Shown: positions 53,532 to 62,555, numbered from the stretch's first letter. The stretch is DNA of 64,000 nucleotides from Bacteroidaceae bacterium (GCA_024684455.1 JAIKWU010000077.1:1-64000); one strand, 5' to 3'. Notes: generated from the letters alone by a model not told the origin. Program-made: numbers and translations.

Positions 53532-54119
53532 ATGAAACGACTCATCTATTTCGTTGTACTTTGCACTCTGTGCTTGGTACTTCCAGCCAATGCGTTGGCC
53601 CAAAGTGCCGACCGCCTTTATGAACAAGGCAAAGAACTGTACGACAAGAAGCAGTACAAAGAAGCCATCCCCAAACTCCGTGCCGCTGCCGAGAAAGGTC
53701 ACAAGAAGGCGCAGTACAGGCTTGGCAAATGCTACGACAAGGGCTACGGCGTCGAGGAAGACGACCAGTTGGCCTTCCAGTGGTATAAGAAATCGTCCGA
53801 CCAGGGCTACCACAAAGGCCAGTACGAACTGGGACGCTGCTACCGCAAAGGCAAAGGCGTGCCCAAGGATAATAAGAAAGCCTTCGAACTCTTCACTCTT
53901 TCTGCCAAGCAGGACAATGGCGAAGCCCAACTCGCCCTCGGCGAATGCTACATGAAAGGCAAGGGCACCACGGCCGATGCAGCGAAGGCCAAGTACTGGT
54001 TCAACAAGGCCATCCGCAACGAAAAGAAGGGAAAGGAAATCCTCGCCGACCTGCGCAAGAATCGTGACGCAGGGGACGAGGATGCCAAGAAAATTCTCGA
54101 GATTGTCGGGAAGAAATAA
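53532..54119 (+). CDS. Exported Sel1-repeat protein
   Basis: 195 residues with signal peptide (MKRLIYFVVLCTLCLVLPANALAQ). Three Sel1-like repeats are clear: AQYRLGKCYDKGYGVEED, GQYELGRCYRKGKGVPKD and AQLALGECYMKGKGTTAD, preceded by a TPR-like helix pair. Such solenoids bind partner proteins; role unknown. The upstream in-frame TTG at 53523 is ignored in favour of ATG at 53532. Confidence 0.85.
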   Translation: MKRLIYFVVLCTLCLVLPANALAQSADRLYEQGKELYDKKQYKEAIPKLRAAAEKGHKKAQYRLGKCYDKGYGVEEDDQLAFQWYKKSSDQGYHKGQYELGRCYRKGKGVPKDNKKAFELFTLSAKQDNGEAQLALGECYMKGKGTTADAAKAKYWFNKAIRNEKKGKEILADLRKNRDAGDEDAKKILEIVGKK

Positions 54120-54130
54120 TCAATAATGTT

Positions 54131-54197
54131 CAATGGTCAATGTTCAATGGTCAATGGTCAATGGTCAATGGTCAATGGTCAATGTTCAATAATCAAT
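54131..54197. repeat. Heptamer tandem repeat (CAATGGT)n
   Basis: Nine units of seven bases (CAATGGT with variants CAATGTT and CAATAAT) run from 54131 to 54193, plus a partial unit. The end overlaps the stop codon of trpS. Confidence 0.88.
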
Positions 54198-55185
54198 AGA
54201 CTTTGAATCCAATGATTTTCCGCACCTCACGCAAGGTAGTGGAAGCACTTTCGCGTGCCTTTTCGGCACCCTGACGGGCAATACGGTCGAGCAATTCCGT
54301 ATTGCCCTTATACTCTTCGATGCGCTCACGGATGGGATTCAGCGTGCGCACCATGTCCTCAGCCAGTTGCTTCTTCATGTCGCCATAGCGGAGGGTGCAG
54401 TCGTTCCATTTCTCATCGAAATACTTGTAGGTCTCCTCGTCGCTCACAATGTGCATGAGCGTGAAAAGATTCTGAATCACCTCGGGCTTCTCCGAATTGG
54501 GGGCTTGGGGACCGTTGTCCGTGACGGCACGCATCACTTTCTTGCGCACCACTTTTTCGTCCTCATAGAGATAGATGCAGTTACCGTCGCTCTTGCCCAT
54601 CTTTCCGCTGCCGTCGAGACCTGGCACCTTCACAGCCTCACCGCCGAAGTAGAAGTTCTGCGGCTCGGGAAAGAATTCTGTCTTGTAAATGTTGTTGAAG
54701 CGGCGTGCGCACTTGCGTGCCATCTCCATGTTCTGCTCCTGGTCCTTACCCACCGGCACCCACTTGGCACGGTGCTGCAGGATGTCGGCAGCCATCAGCG
54801 TCGGGTACGTAAACAGACCCGCATTCACGTTGTCGGGCTGCTGGCGCGCCTTCTCCTTAAATGTCGTCACGCGGCCGAGTTCACCGATGTAAGTGTTCAT
54901 GTTGAAGTAGAGATACAGTTCAATCGTTTCAGGCACATCGCTCTGGATGTAGATGGTCGCCTTGTCGGGGTCAAGTCCGCAGGCAAGATACTCTGCCAGA
55001 ATCGTGCGAGCCGACTGCTGGATGTTCTCCGGCGTAGGATGCGTAGTGAGCGAATGCCAGTCAGCAATGAAGAAATAGCAGTTCATCTCGTTTTGCATCT
55101 TTACGAAACTGCGCACCGCACCGTAGTAGTTGCCCAGGTGCAGGTTGCCCGTAGGGCGAATGCCGCTTAGTACAATATCTTTCAT
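54193..55185 (-). CDS. trpS: Tryptophanyl-tRNA synthetase
   Basis: This 330-residue class I enzyme charges tRNA-Trp. The HIGH-type motif is GNLHLGNYYG and the KMSKS-type motif is GKMGKSDGN. GIRPTGNLHLG at the start and DGSGKMGKS are typical of the bacterial TrpRS. Length matches (about 330). Its promoter sits in the structured repeat region, divergent from the symporter gene. Confidence 0.95.
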   Translation of the reverse strand: MKDIVLSGIRPTGNLHLGNYYGAVRSFVKMQNEMNCYFFIADWHSLTTHPTPENIQQSARTILAEYLACGLDPDKATIYIQSDVPETIELYLYFNMNTYIGELGRVTTFKEKARQQPDNVNAGLFTYPTLMAADILQHRAKWVPVGKDQEQNMEMARKCARRFNNIYKTEFFPEPQNFYFGGEAVKVPGLDGSGKMGKSDGNCIYLYEDEKVVRKKVMRAVTDNGPQAPNSEKPEVIQNLFTLMHIVSDEETYKYFDEKWNDCTLRYGDMKKQLAEDMVRTLNPIRERIEEYKGNTELLDRIARQGAEKARESASTTLREVRKIIGFKVY

Positions 55186-55213
55186 TTGTGGGTCGGATTT
55201 ACATTTATGAGTG

Positions 55214-55475
55214 CAAAGGTACGATTAAGTGAGCGGAAAACAAAATGAAAGTCTCAAAAACTTTCATTTTTATTCCCGAGCGGCAGTACCTTCGGCGAAG
55301 CCAAAGGTACGATTAAGTGAGCGGAAAAGCAAATTTTGGAGCAGCGAGTGCAAAAAAAACTTGTTTATACACTCGCTTACACAGATTTTTCGTACTTTTG
55401 AACTGCGTTCGAAGGTACTCACGCTCGGAAATCCACAAATAAATTTGGTATTCCGCTCACTTAATCGTACCTTTG
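55214..55475. repeat. Structured promoter repeats on both strands between trpS and symporter
   Basis: A -7 box for trpS (complement of 55214-55221) and one for the symporter (TACCTTTG at 55468-55475) bracket hairpins at 55286-55310 (arms ending GGC/GCC) and 55392-55418 (GAAC/GTTC). The left units are inverted relative to the right ones. A shared GAGCAGCGAGTGCAAAAAAA module is the reverse complement of one at about 35085. Confidence 0.82.
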
Positions 55476-55503
55476 TTTCCCGAATTACGTTCACTGCATC
55501 GAC

Positions 55504-56898
55504 ATGGTCCTTTTCGTCATTCTTGTCTATTTTGCCCTGCTGTTCGGTATTTCGCTGCTGACGGGCAAGGGCGGCAACGATGCCTTCTTTCGGGCTGGAC
55601 GTCGCTCACCATGGCCGTTGGTGGCGTTCGGGATGGTCGGTGCGAGCATTTCGGGCGTGACGTTCGTGAGTGTGCCAGGTATGGTGATGGGTGCCGACAT
55701 GACTTATCTGCAGATGTGCATGGGGTTCATTGTGGGCTATGCGGTCGTGGCGTTCGTACTGCTGCCCTTATATGATAAGTACGGACTGACGAGCATCTAT
55801 TCGTACCTGGGCCGACGCTTCGGACACGTAAGCCGCAAGACAGGGGCATGGATTTTCCTCGTGTCGAAACTGACGGGGGCGGCAGCAAAGATGTACTTGG
55901 TTTGCCTGGTCCTCCAACAATTCCTACAGGTGCCGTTCGTCGTCATTACAATCGGTGCGATGTTGCTCATCTGGCTTTATACTCAGCGCGGAGGCATCAA
56001 GACTCTCGTGTGGACCGATGCCGTGCAGACGCTGTGCCTGCTCATGGCGCTGTGCCTGATTTTGGGGGAGGTGACGATGCGGTTGGACCTCAGTATGAGC
56101 GAGGCGTGGACGGCTGTGTGGAATGACCCGCACGCCCGTATCTTCGAGTTCGGCGACTGGCAGAGCCGACAGCACTTCCTGAAGCAGTTTCTGAGCGGCG
56201 TGTTTGTGGTGATTGTGATGACGGGGCTGGACCAGGACATGATGCAGAAGAACCTGACCTGCCGTTCGCTGCGCGACGGACAGAAGGACTTGTGCTGTTA
56301 CGGTGTGCTGTTCCTGCCTGTCAACTTTCTGTTCCTCGCTTTGGGTGTGCTCCTGCTCCTGCTCTATGCCCAGAAGGGCATGGCATTGCCGACGCAGGGT
56401 GATGCATTGCTGACCGACGTTATCAGTCGTGGTGTGCTCGGACAGTCTGCCCTCCTCCTCTTCGTTATCGGCATCGTCGCCTCGGCTTTCAGCAGTGCCG
56501 ACTCTGCGCTGACAGCCATGACGACTTGCTACTGCATCGACATTAAACAGGGAGGCGAGTCCATGCGTCGTCGCATCCACGTATGCATGGCCATCGTCTT
56601 CCTATTCTGTGTGCTGGGCATCAAGGCCATCGGCAGTGGCAGTGTGCTCGACCTCATCTACATGCTCGTCGGCTACACATACGGACCGCTGCTGGGACTG
56701 TTCGCCTTCGGCATGACCACCGGCTGGGGTGTACGCGACCGATGGGTGCCCTACGTCGCTGTGGCCTCTCCCCTGCTCTGCTGGCTCATCGACATGGCTG
56801 CACAACACCTGTATGCCTATCGCTTCGGCTACGAACTGCTACTACTCAACGGTCTGCTTACCTACATGGGATTGCTGTTGTTACGCAAGCATAAATGA
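55504..56898 (+). CDS. Sodium:solute symporter (SSS family)
   Basis: A 464-residue inner-membrane protein with about 12 helices and the LeuT-like SSS fold. Telling stretches are RAGRRSPWPLVAFGMVGASISGVTFVSVPG, TGLDQDMMQKNLTCRSLRDGQ (conserved in SSS) and VIGIVASAFSSADSALTAMTT (sodium-site Ser residues). Substrate unknown: sugars, amino acids or sialic acid are all possible. Confidence 0.9.
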   Translation: MVLFVILVYFALLFGISLLTGKGGNDAFFRAGRRSPWPLVAFGMVGASISGVTFVSVPGMVMGADMTYLQMCMGFIVGYAVVAFVLLPLYDKYGLTSIYSYLGRRFGHVSRKTGAWIFLVSKLTGAAAKMYLVCLVLQQFLQVPFVVITIGAMLLIWLYTQRGGIKTLVWTDAVQTLCLLMALCLILGEVTMRLDLSMSEAWTAVWNDPHARIFEFGDWQSRQHFLKQFLSGVFVVIVMTGLDQDMMQKNLTCRSLRDGQKDLCCYGVLFLPVNFLFLALGVLLLLLYAQKGMALPTQGDALLTDVISRGVLGQSALLLFVIGIVASAFSSADSALTAMTTCYCIDIKQGGESMRRRIHVCMAIVFLFCVLGIKAIGSGSVLDLIYMLVGYTYGPLLGLFAFGMTTGWGVRDRWVPYVAVASPLLCWLIDMAAQHLYAYRFGYELLLLNGLLTYMGLLLLRKHK

Positions 56899-56929
56899 AC
56901 GCAATCACTTGCACATATATTGATGCAAA

Positions 56930-56965
56930 TAGCACAAATGTTGACACCGTTAGCACAAATGTTGA
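56930..56965. promoter_or_regulatory. Direct repeat upstream of 989-aa gene
   Basis: TAGCACAAATGTTGA occurs twice, starting at 56930 and 56951 (21 bp apart), preceded by TTGATGCAAA. It is about 50 bp upstream of the -7 box, so it could be a regulator-binding site. Confidence 0.45.
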
Positions 56966-57015
56966 TTTTTCAACTATTTTTATAACAATATCGTGTCATT
57001 CCTATAAAAAATGTC

Positions 57016-57023
57016 TAACTTTG
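57016..57023 (+). promoter_or_regulatory. -7 box of 989-aa secreted protein gene
   Basis: TAACTTTG then C, 62 bases before the start codon. Confidence 0.68.
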
Positions 57024-57084
57024 CAACAGATGCGGTGAACAATCACCCAAACTAATTATTATTCACTATCTAACTTTATTCATT

Positions 57085-60054
57085 ATGAAGAAAATCTACA
57101 TGATTTCTTTGCTGACAGCCTGTATGATAGGCATGTCGGCACATGCACAAACACTGCCGCGCCCGACGGTACCGGTGGCTGCACCCGTAGATGGCGGAAC
57201 GTATGTTCTGGTCAACATTTACAGCCCTCAACGTCACTACAGCAACCTCACGTCGTGGGACAACGCCGTGTATCTGACCGAAGACATTGACTTCGAGTTC
57301 ACAGCCGTTGACAACGGCGACGGCACATGGTCGTTCACCCGCGTGGATGGCGAAAGCACCTACTACATGATTACCCGCTACAACGATGGCAACGTCCGCT
57401 GGAATTCTGAAGAGCAGACTAAATGGTATGTCGAAGCGGGTGATTTCGACGGATTTGTACGTCTGAAAGCCGGTGAAGGAAACGGCGAACCTCAGCAACA
57501 GTACTACGTTCACCTGAATGGCAATGCAGACTATATGATTGTCAGTTGCCCAGGCTATCCCTTCTATCCCGACTTTGCAGGCGGACGTGTAATTAACCCC
57601 GACGAGGAAGCCGATGATGAGTACCTGATCGATGAGACTGGCCGTTACGTCATGGCCGACCACACCAGCGAGAACTGGGGTTTCATCGCCAAGGCCGACG
57701 TCCCCACCTTCCAACTCTTCTACCAAACCTACAAAGCATTGACCGACCTGCAGCAAGCAGCCATCGACCTGACAGAGTATGAAGACGGCTTCAACGCCAC
57801 TCTCACGGCTGCCCTGACACAGTACAACAACGGTGTCATCACCGAAGCAGACGCTCAGGACATCATCGACATGATTGAGGCAAAGAACCAACTCTATGCC
57901 CGTCTGGAAGAAGCCTACTACATGGAAGCCGATGCCAAACTGACGGCAGCCATCCAAGCGGCTCAGGACGCTTTCGACCAAAAGACCTCCAAAAATGACG
58001 TGCTGGCAGCCCTCAACGCCTTGAACGAGGCTATCTTCGAATTTGAGAGCGGTACGGGCGACTACACAGGACTCATCCAGAACCCATCGTTCGAAGACCT
58101 CTCGTCGCAAGGCGGCGGTCAGACCAGCGGCGTGGCTGCACCTCCTGCAGGCTGGAACGTCTATGTGAAGGGTGTACAGGTGACAACAGCAGACCAAGTC
58201 AGAAGCGCAGGCATTCAGAACTGGCACGGCATCAACGACGACTGCGATGGTGAGGCCAAAGATGGTAACTACGGCTTCGGCCTGTGGACAGGAGCAGTGC
58301 CAGCCTATGAAATCTCACAGACGATTGAAGGACTGGAATGCGGTACCTACATCGTGTCAGCAGGTGTGATGGTCGGTGCCAATGGCAGTGGTTCACGCCG
58401 CACCACTCAGCGCCTGTTCGGCAACTACAATACGGCCTACTTCGGACATCCCTACGAATATGATGCTACCCTGCTCGACCTGGGCGAGGTGCGCGAATTT
58501 GCCGAACTAGATGAAATGGTGACCGACCGCACACTCCAAGCAATGTCGGTACGTGCCTATGTCTATGACGGCAAACTGACCTTCGGCCTGCGCACCGACG
58601 GCAACATCGCTGCTGCACTCCGTGAAACGAACAACGGTGCAGGGGGTGACGGATGGTTCAAACTCGACAACTTCCACATCCAGAAAGAAGGCTATATCGG
58701 CAGTGAGGCTGCCAATGTTGCCAACACCTTCCTCGGACTCTTCAAGTCCTATCAGGGCGACTATATGTACAAGGAACTGACCACACAGATTCAGTCACTT
58801 GTTCAACTCTACACTGAGAAGACTGCCGAGTCACCGAAGGAAGAAATCAACGCCATGATTATCTCGCTCAACGAGCAACTCGGCCTGATTGATCAGGTGA
58901 AGTCGAGCGTCGCTGCTTACGAGCGACTGATGGATGCCATCGAAGACGGCTATCTGCAACTGGAAGAGTATCAATTCAATAAAGGTGCAGACGAATACGA
59001 AGAAATGCTTGAAACGGCAGAGAGCGGCTACCTGCAGGGCGACTACACCAATGAAGATATCGACAGTATCATTGTAGCACTGAATGAGAAACTCGACGAG
59101 GTCATCAAGGCTGGCGTGGCAGTCGGTGAATACATCAACGTCATCAAGAACCCGTCGTTCGAAGACATGTCGGCGCAAGGCAATGCCCAGAGCGAAGGTC
59201 CCGCGAATCCACCTGCTGGTTGGACCCTCAAGTTGAACGGAACGACAGTAACGGCTTCGAGCGAATACGGTGCTGCCGGTGCGAACCTGAACTGGTGCGC
59301 CATCAACGATGGTGATGACATCAGCGCAACTGACGAATTGGGCGGTTTCTGGAACCACCAGTACACCGACGGCAAATACCTGTGGGGCATCTGGGCCGAC
59401 AACATGCCGGATGTTGAACTTTCGCAAACCATCGAAGGTCTGCCTGCTGGCACGTATGTCCTGTCGTGCGACATGGTTGTTCCAAACGACTGGAGCGGCT
59501 ACAGCATTACCACACAGCGCATCTTCGCCAACCACTACGTCCAGATGTTCTCGAACGAGAATCACTATTCCGAACTGAACGAGACGGAAGACATGAAGAT
59601 GGCCAAGGCGAAGGATGCTTTCGACCCCGAAGCCACTATAAAGTGCATGAACTACGCAGGTTGGCAGTCGAACGAAGCCGACGGCTACGATGACGATGCC
59701 AAAGATGTCGCTTCCACCCTTTGCCCCTACCCGATGTCTCTGACCTTCGGTGTAGGCGAAGACGGACTCGCCTACATCGGCTTCCGAACAAACAACGTCT
59801 TTGCCGACGGAACTTCACGCAAGCGTCCTGCCGACGGATGGTTCAAACTCGACAACTTCAAACTATTCTACGAATCGACTGACATTCCTACCGCAATCAG
59901 TACGCAGGAAATCGCCGGTGCAGCCACACAGGTTGTCAGCCGCAAGTACTACACGCCCGATGGAGCAGAAGTTGCCCAGCCACAGCGCGGCATCACCATC
60001 GTACGCAACGTGATGAGCGACGGCAGCATCAAGAGCGTGAAGATGATGAAGTAA
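57085..60054 (+). CDS. Large secreted protein with duplicated carbohydrate-binding-like modules
   Basis: 989 residues with signal peptide (MKKIYMISLLTACMIGMSAHAQ). A beta-rich N-terminal domain (about 25-195) is followed by [helical spacer + beta-sandwich] twice. The sandwiches run from NPSFEDLSSQGG (333) to GWFKLDNFHI (about 523) and from NPSFEDMSAQGN (689) to GWFKLDNFKL (about 918), each with PPAGW and the QTIEGLxxGTYxxS core, resembling galactose-binding CBM-like folds. The tail KYYTPDGAEVAQPQRGITIV is a surface-sorting signal. No catalytic motif is seen, so it may be a glycan-binding surface protein. It is a single-gene unit. Confidence 0.7.
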   Translation: MKKIYMISLLTACMIGMSAHAQTLPRPTVPVAAPVDGGTYVLVNIYSPQRHYSNLTSWDNAVYLTEDIDFEFTAVDNGDGTWSFTRVDGESTYYMITRYNDGNVRWNSEEQTKWYVEAGDFDGFVRLKAGEGNGEPQQQYYVHLNGNADYMIVSCPGYPFYPDFAGGRVINPDEEADDEYLIDETGRYVMADHTSENWGFIAKADVPTFQLFYQTYKALTDLQQAAIDLTEYEDGFNATLTAALTQYNNGVITEADAQDIIDMIEAKNQLYARLEEAYYMEADAKLTAAIQAAQDAFDQKTSKNDVLAALNALNEAIFEFESGTGDYTGLIQNPSFEDLSSQGGGQTSGVAAPPAGWNVYVKGVQVTTADQVRSAGIQNWHGINDDCDGEAKDGNYGFGLWTGAVPAYEISQTIEGLECGTYIVSAGVMVGANGSGSRRTTQRLFGNYNTAYFGHPYEYDATLLDLGEVREFAELDEMVTDRTLQAMSVRAYVYDGKLTFGLRTDGNIAAALRETNNGAGGDGWFKLDNFHIQKEGYIGSEAANVANTFLGLFKSYQGDYMYKELTTQIQSLVQLYTEKTAESPKEEINAMIISLNEQLGLIDQVKSSVAAYERLMDAIEDGYLQLEEYQFNKGADEYEEMLETAESGYLQGDYTNEDIDSIIVALNEKLDEVIKAGVAVGEYINVIKNPSFEDMSAQGNAQSEGPANPPAGWTLKLNGTTVTASSEYGAAGANLNWCAINDGDDISATDELGGFWNHQYTDGKYLWGIWADNMPDVELSQTIEGLPAGTYVLSCDMVVPNDWSGYSITTQRIFANHYVQMFSNENHYSELNETEDMKMAKAKDAFDPEATIKCMNYAGWQSNEADGYDDDAKDVASTLCPYPMSLTFGVGEDGLAYIGFRTNNVFADGTSRKRPADGWFKLDNFKLFYESTDIPTAISTQEIAGAATQVVSRKYYTPDGAEVAQPQRGITIVRNVMSDGSIKSVKMMK

Positions 60055-60074
60055 CCCCATCCTCTAAGGATTTC

Positions 60075-60114
60075 ACAGAAAGAGTGCTGCACGTGTATGC
60101 AGCACTCTTTCTGT
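60075..60114 (+). terminator. Hairpin after 989-aa gene
   Basis: A 17-bp perfect stem (ACAGAAAGAGTGCTGCA with TGCAGCACTCTTTCTGT) with a six-base loop, 20 bases after the stop codon. There is no long T run. Confidence 0.78.
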
Positions 60115-60210
60115 CTAAAACACGCATCTTCACTTTTCCGCCTACCCGTATTTCGGACATAAAAATAAAAGATTTACCCTCTTTCATTTTGTATTCCTCT
60201 CACTTAATCG

Positions 60211-60218
60211 TACCTTTG
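60211..60218 (+). promoter_or_regulatory. -7 box of Ca/Na antiporter gene
   Basis: TACCTTTG then C, preceded by CTCACTTAATCG and a hairpin-like TTTCATTTTGTATTCC, the last unit type of the structured promoter repeats. No right-hand arm follows. The start codon lies 25 bases downstream. Confidence 0.72.
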
Positions 60219-60242
60219 CAGTGCAATTGAAAACCTCTTGTT

Positions 60243-61223
60243 GTGGAAACACTGCTATTGATCATCAAATTCACCGTCGGCCTCGTGCTGATACTCAAAG
60301 GTGCCGACTGGCTCACCGACGGTGCCTCGTCCATTGCCCACCGCTTCAACATCCCCAGCCTCGTCATCGGTCTCACCATCGTCGCCTTCGGCACCAGTGC
60401 GCCCGAACTTGTCGTCAGCGTTCTCTCTGCCGTGGAGGGTAAGACGGAGATGGCCATCGGCAATGTCGTCGGCAGCAACCTCTTCAACACCCTCGCCATC
60501 ATGGGCACGACCGCCATCATCTTCCCTGTGGCGTGCAGCAAGAACAACATCCGCTACGACGTTCCCTTCTGCCTACTCGCCTCGGGTCTGCTCATGGTCA
60601 TGGCACTCCACGGCGGCGAAATCAGCCGTCTGGACGGCATCCTCCTCCTCTGTTTCTTTCTCGTCTTCATGGCATACACCTTCCGCATCGCCCGTTCGTC
60701 GAAGAAACGGGACGAAGGCGACGGCCAGCCCGCTGCGATGGCGATGTGGAAAGCCATCCTCCTCTTTCTCGTCGGGCTCGGCAGCCTCCTCTTCGGCGGC
60801 GAATGGCTGGTTGACGGAGCCTCCGGCATCGCTTCGCTGCTGGGCGTCTCGCAGTCCATCATCGCACTGACCATCGTGGCTGCAGGCACATCGTTCCCCG
60901 AACTCGTCACGTCGGTAATGGCTGCACGGAAGGGCGACACCGACATGGCGATGGGAAACGTCCTCGGCTCCAACATCTTCAACATCCTACTGATTCTCGG
61001 CGTCTCATCGACGGTGGCTCCACTCAGCCTCGGCAACATCACGGAATTCGACCTCAGCATCATGACTGGCGGCGTCGTCCTGCTCTGGTTTTTTTGCACC
61101 TATGGCAAGAAATACCACTACATCGAACGCTACGAGGGAATCTGCCTTTTGCTCGTCGCCGTCGCCTACTACGTCTGGGCGGTCATGAAAGCCACGGGAT
61201 TCACCTTTTCTTCCATCGTCTAA
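60243..61223 (+). CDS. Calcium/sodium antiporter (CaCA, YrbG-like)
   Basis: 326 residues, ten helices in two inverted halves. The alpha-repeat motifs are intact: GLTIVAFGTSAPELVVS with GNVVGSNLFN, and ALTIVAAGTSFPELVTSV with GNVLGSNIFN, which bind Ca and Na. It starts with GTG at 60243. Its stop overlaps the first unit of a palindrome array. Confidence 0.94.
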   Translation: METLLLIIKFTVGLVLILKGADWLTDGASSIAHRFNIPSLVIGLTIVAFGTSAPELVVSVLSAVEGKTEMAIGNVVGSNLFNTLAIMGTTAIIFPVACSKNNIRYDVPFCLLASGLLMVMALHGGEISRLDGILLLCFFLVFMAYTFRIARSSKKRDEGDGQPAAMAMWKAILLFLVGLGSLLFGGEWLVDGASGIASLLGVSQSIIALTIVAAGTSFPELVTSVMAARKGDTDMAMGNVLGSNIFNILLILGVSSTVAPLSLGNITEFDLSIMTGGVVLLWFFCTYGKKYHYIERYEGICLLLVAVAYYVWAVMKATGFTFSSIV

Positions 61224-61299
61224 GTACTTGGAATTTTTACGCTAAGCACTTGGCGTTCGCACGCTAAGCACTTGGCGTGATTGCTCCAAGCACTTGGAA
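61218..61299. repeat. 22-bp phased palindrome array, copy 6 (4 units)
   Basis: Units start at 61218 (degenerate, CTAAGTACTTGGA), 61240 and 61262 (both CGCTAAGCACTTGGCG) and 61284 (CTCCAAGCACTTGGAA). The first unit contains the TAA stop of the antiporter gene. Confidence 0.9.
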
Positions 61300-61396
61300 G
61301 TAGTTTCGAGGCACTGTTTTGTGACCTCGGAGACGAACTTGTGGAGTATGAGTAGTTAAATAAGTGAAAAAATGCGGTAGAATACTATTTTTTTCG

Positions 61397-61404
61397 TAAT
61401 TTTG
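61397..61404 (+). promoter_or_regulatory. -7 box of ABC ATPase gene
   Basis: TAATTTTG then C, only eight bases before the ATG at 61412, so the transcript would be nearly leaderless. Confidence 0.65.
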
Positions 61405-61411
61405 CACACTC

Positions 61412-62503
61412 ATGGAAAAAGAAGCAACCATCCAACTGCGGAATGTCACGACCGGCTACCGCGTCAAGGGAAAATATAAGGAAATCAGCAACCGGCTCAA
61501 TGCAGCCCTTCATACAGGTGAGATGACCTGCCTGCTCGGACCGAACGGTGCAGGCAAGTCAACGCTGCTGCGAACAATGGCGGGGTTCCAGCCATCGCTT
61601 GGCGGCGAGGTCGTCGTGAATAAAAAGTCGCTCAAGAACTATCCACCGAAGGAACTGGCAAAGGCTGTCAGTGTGGTGCTCACCCAGAACAACGACATCA
61701 AGAACCTGACGGTCGAAGAAGTTCTCGCCATCGGACGCAGCCCCTACACAGGCTTCTGGGGACGGCTGCGCGAACGTGACCGAAAGATGATAGACAAGTG
61801 TCTCAACTGGGTAGGCATCGAATCGCTCCGCAGCCGTAAGATGCACACGCTGTCAGACGGTGAACGTCAGAAAGTGATGATTGCCAAGGCCATTGCACAG
61901 GAGACGCCCATCATCTTGCTGGACGAACCGACAGCCTTCCTCGACTATCCCTCGAAAGTGGCGATGATGCTCCTGCTCCACCGTCTGGCCAAGGCACTGA
62001 AGAAGACCGTCTTCCTCTCGACCCACGACCTCGAGCACGCCCTTCAAATCAGCGATCAGGTGTGGCTGCTTGACCACGACAAAGGACTTACGACAGGGAT
62101 GCCCGAAGACCTCTGTGCCGAAGGGCACATTGCCCGCTACTTCGAGCGCAAAGGCGTGGGCTTCGACCCCGAGACCTGCACTTTCAGCATCGAACACGAT
62201 GTTGCCCGCGAGGTGCTCATCGACGGCAATCCCGACTCACTGCAATACAAACTGGCCGTCCGCGCCCTGCTGCGCAATGCGACACGTCCTATCCGTTCGA
62301 TGGGCGAGGCTCAGATGGAAAGCACCCGCAGCGACGTCGTCCTGCGTGTCCCTGGCGACGGCACCTACCGTCTGCTCGACCACGGCAAGGAAAGCGTATG
62401 TGTCGAAAAGATAGAGCACATCCTCGGCATCGTCGGCTCCACAATCGTGAAAAACCAGATTCAGACCATCCGCGATGCAGCCCAGATGACCGCCTACGAA
62501 TAG
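61412..62503 (+). CDS. Orphan ABC transporter ATPase with C-terminal extension
   Basis: 363 residues. Walker A GPNGAGKST (43-51), Q-loop TQNNDIKNLTV, signature LSDGERQK (147-154), Walker B IILLDEP (167-173) and the switch His in STHDLEHAL are all intact. The sequence is of the FecE/BtuD/HmuV import type. About 115 residues follow the normal end (about 250-363). They look like a soluble alpha/beta domain and match no regulatory domain I know. No permease or binding protein is adjacent within the window. Confidence 0.85.
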   Translation: MEKEATIQLRNVTTGYRVKGKYKEISNRLNAALHTGEMTCLLGPNGAGKSTLLRTMAGFQPSLGGEVVVNKKSLKNYPPKELAKAVSVVLTQNNDIKNLTVEEVLAIGRSPYTGFWGRLRERDRKMIDKCLNWVGIESLRSRKMHTLSDGERQKVMIAKAIAQETPIILLDEPTAFLDYPSKVAMMLLLHRLAKALKKTVFLSTHDLEHALQISDQVWLLDHDKGLTTGMPEDLCAEGHIARYFERKGVGFDPETCTFSIEHDVAREVLIDGNPDSLQYKLAVRALLRNATRPIRSMGEAQMESTRSDVVLRVPGDGTYRLLDHGKESVCVEKIEHILGIVGSTIVKNQIQTIRDAAQMTAYE

Positions 62504-62555
62504 GCCATTCCACATCGCCCCACTTTCCCTATTTAGCCCATAACATCACAACTAT

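Noticed and set aside
57001-57084. Riboswitch upstream of the 989-aa gene
   Set aside because: No known riboswitch core or long conserved stem could be found, and the leader after the -7 box is only about 60 bases.
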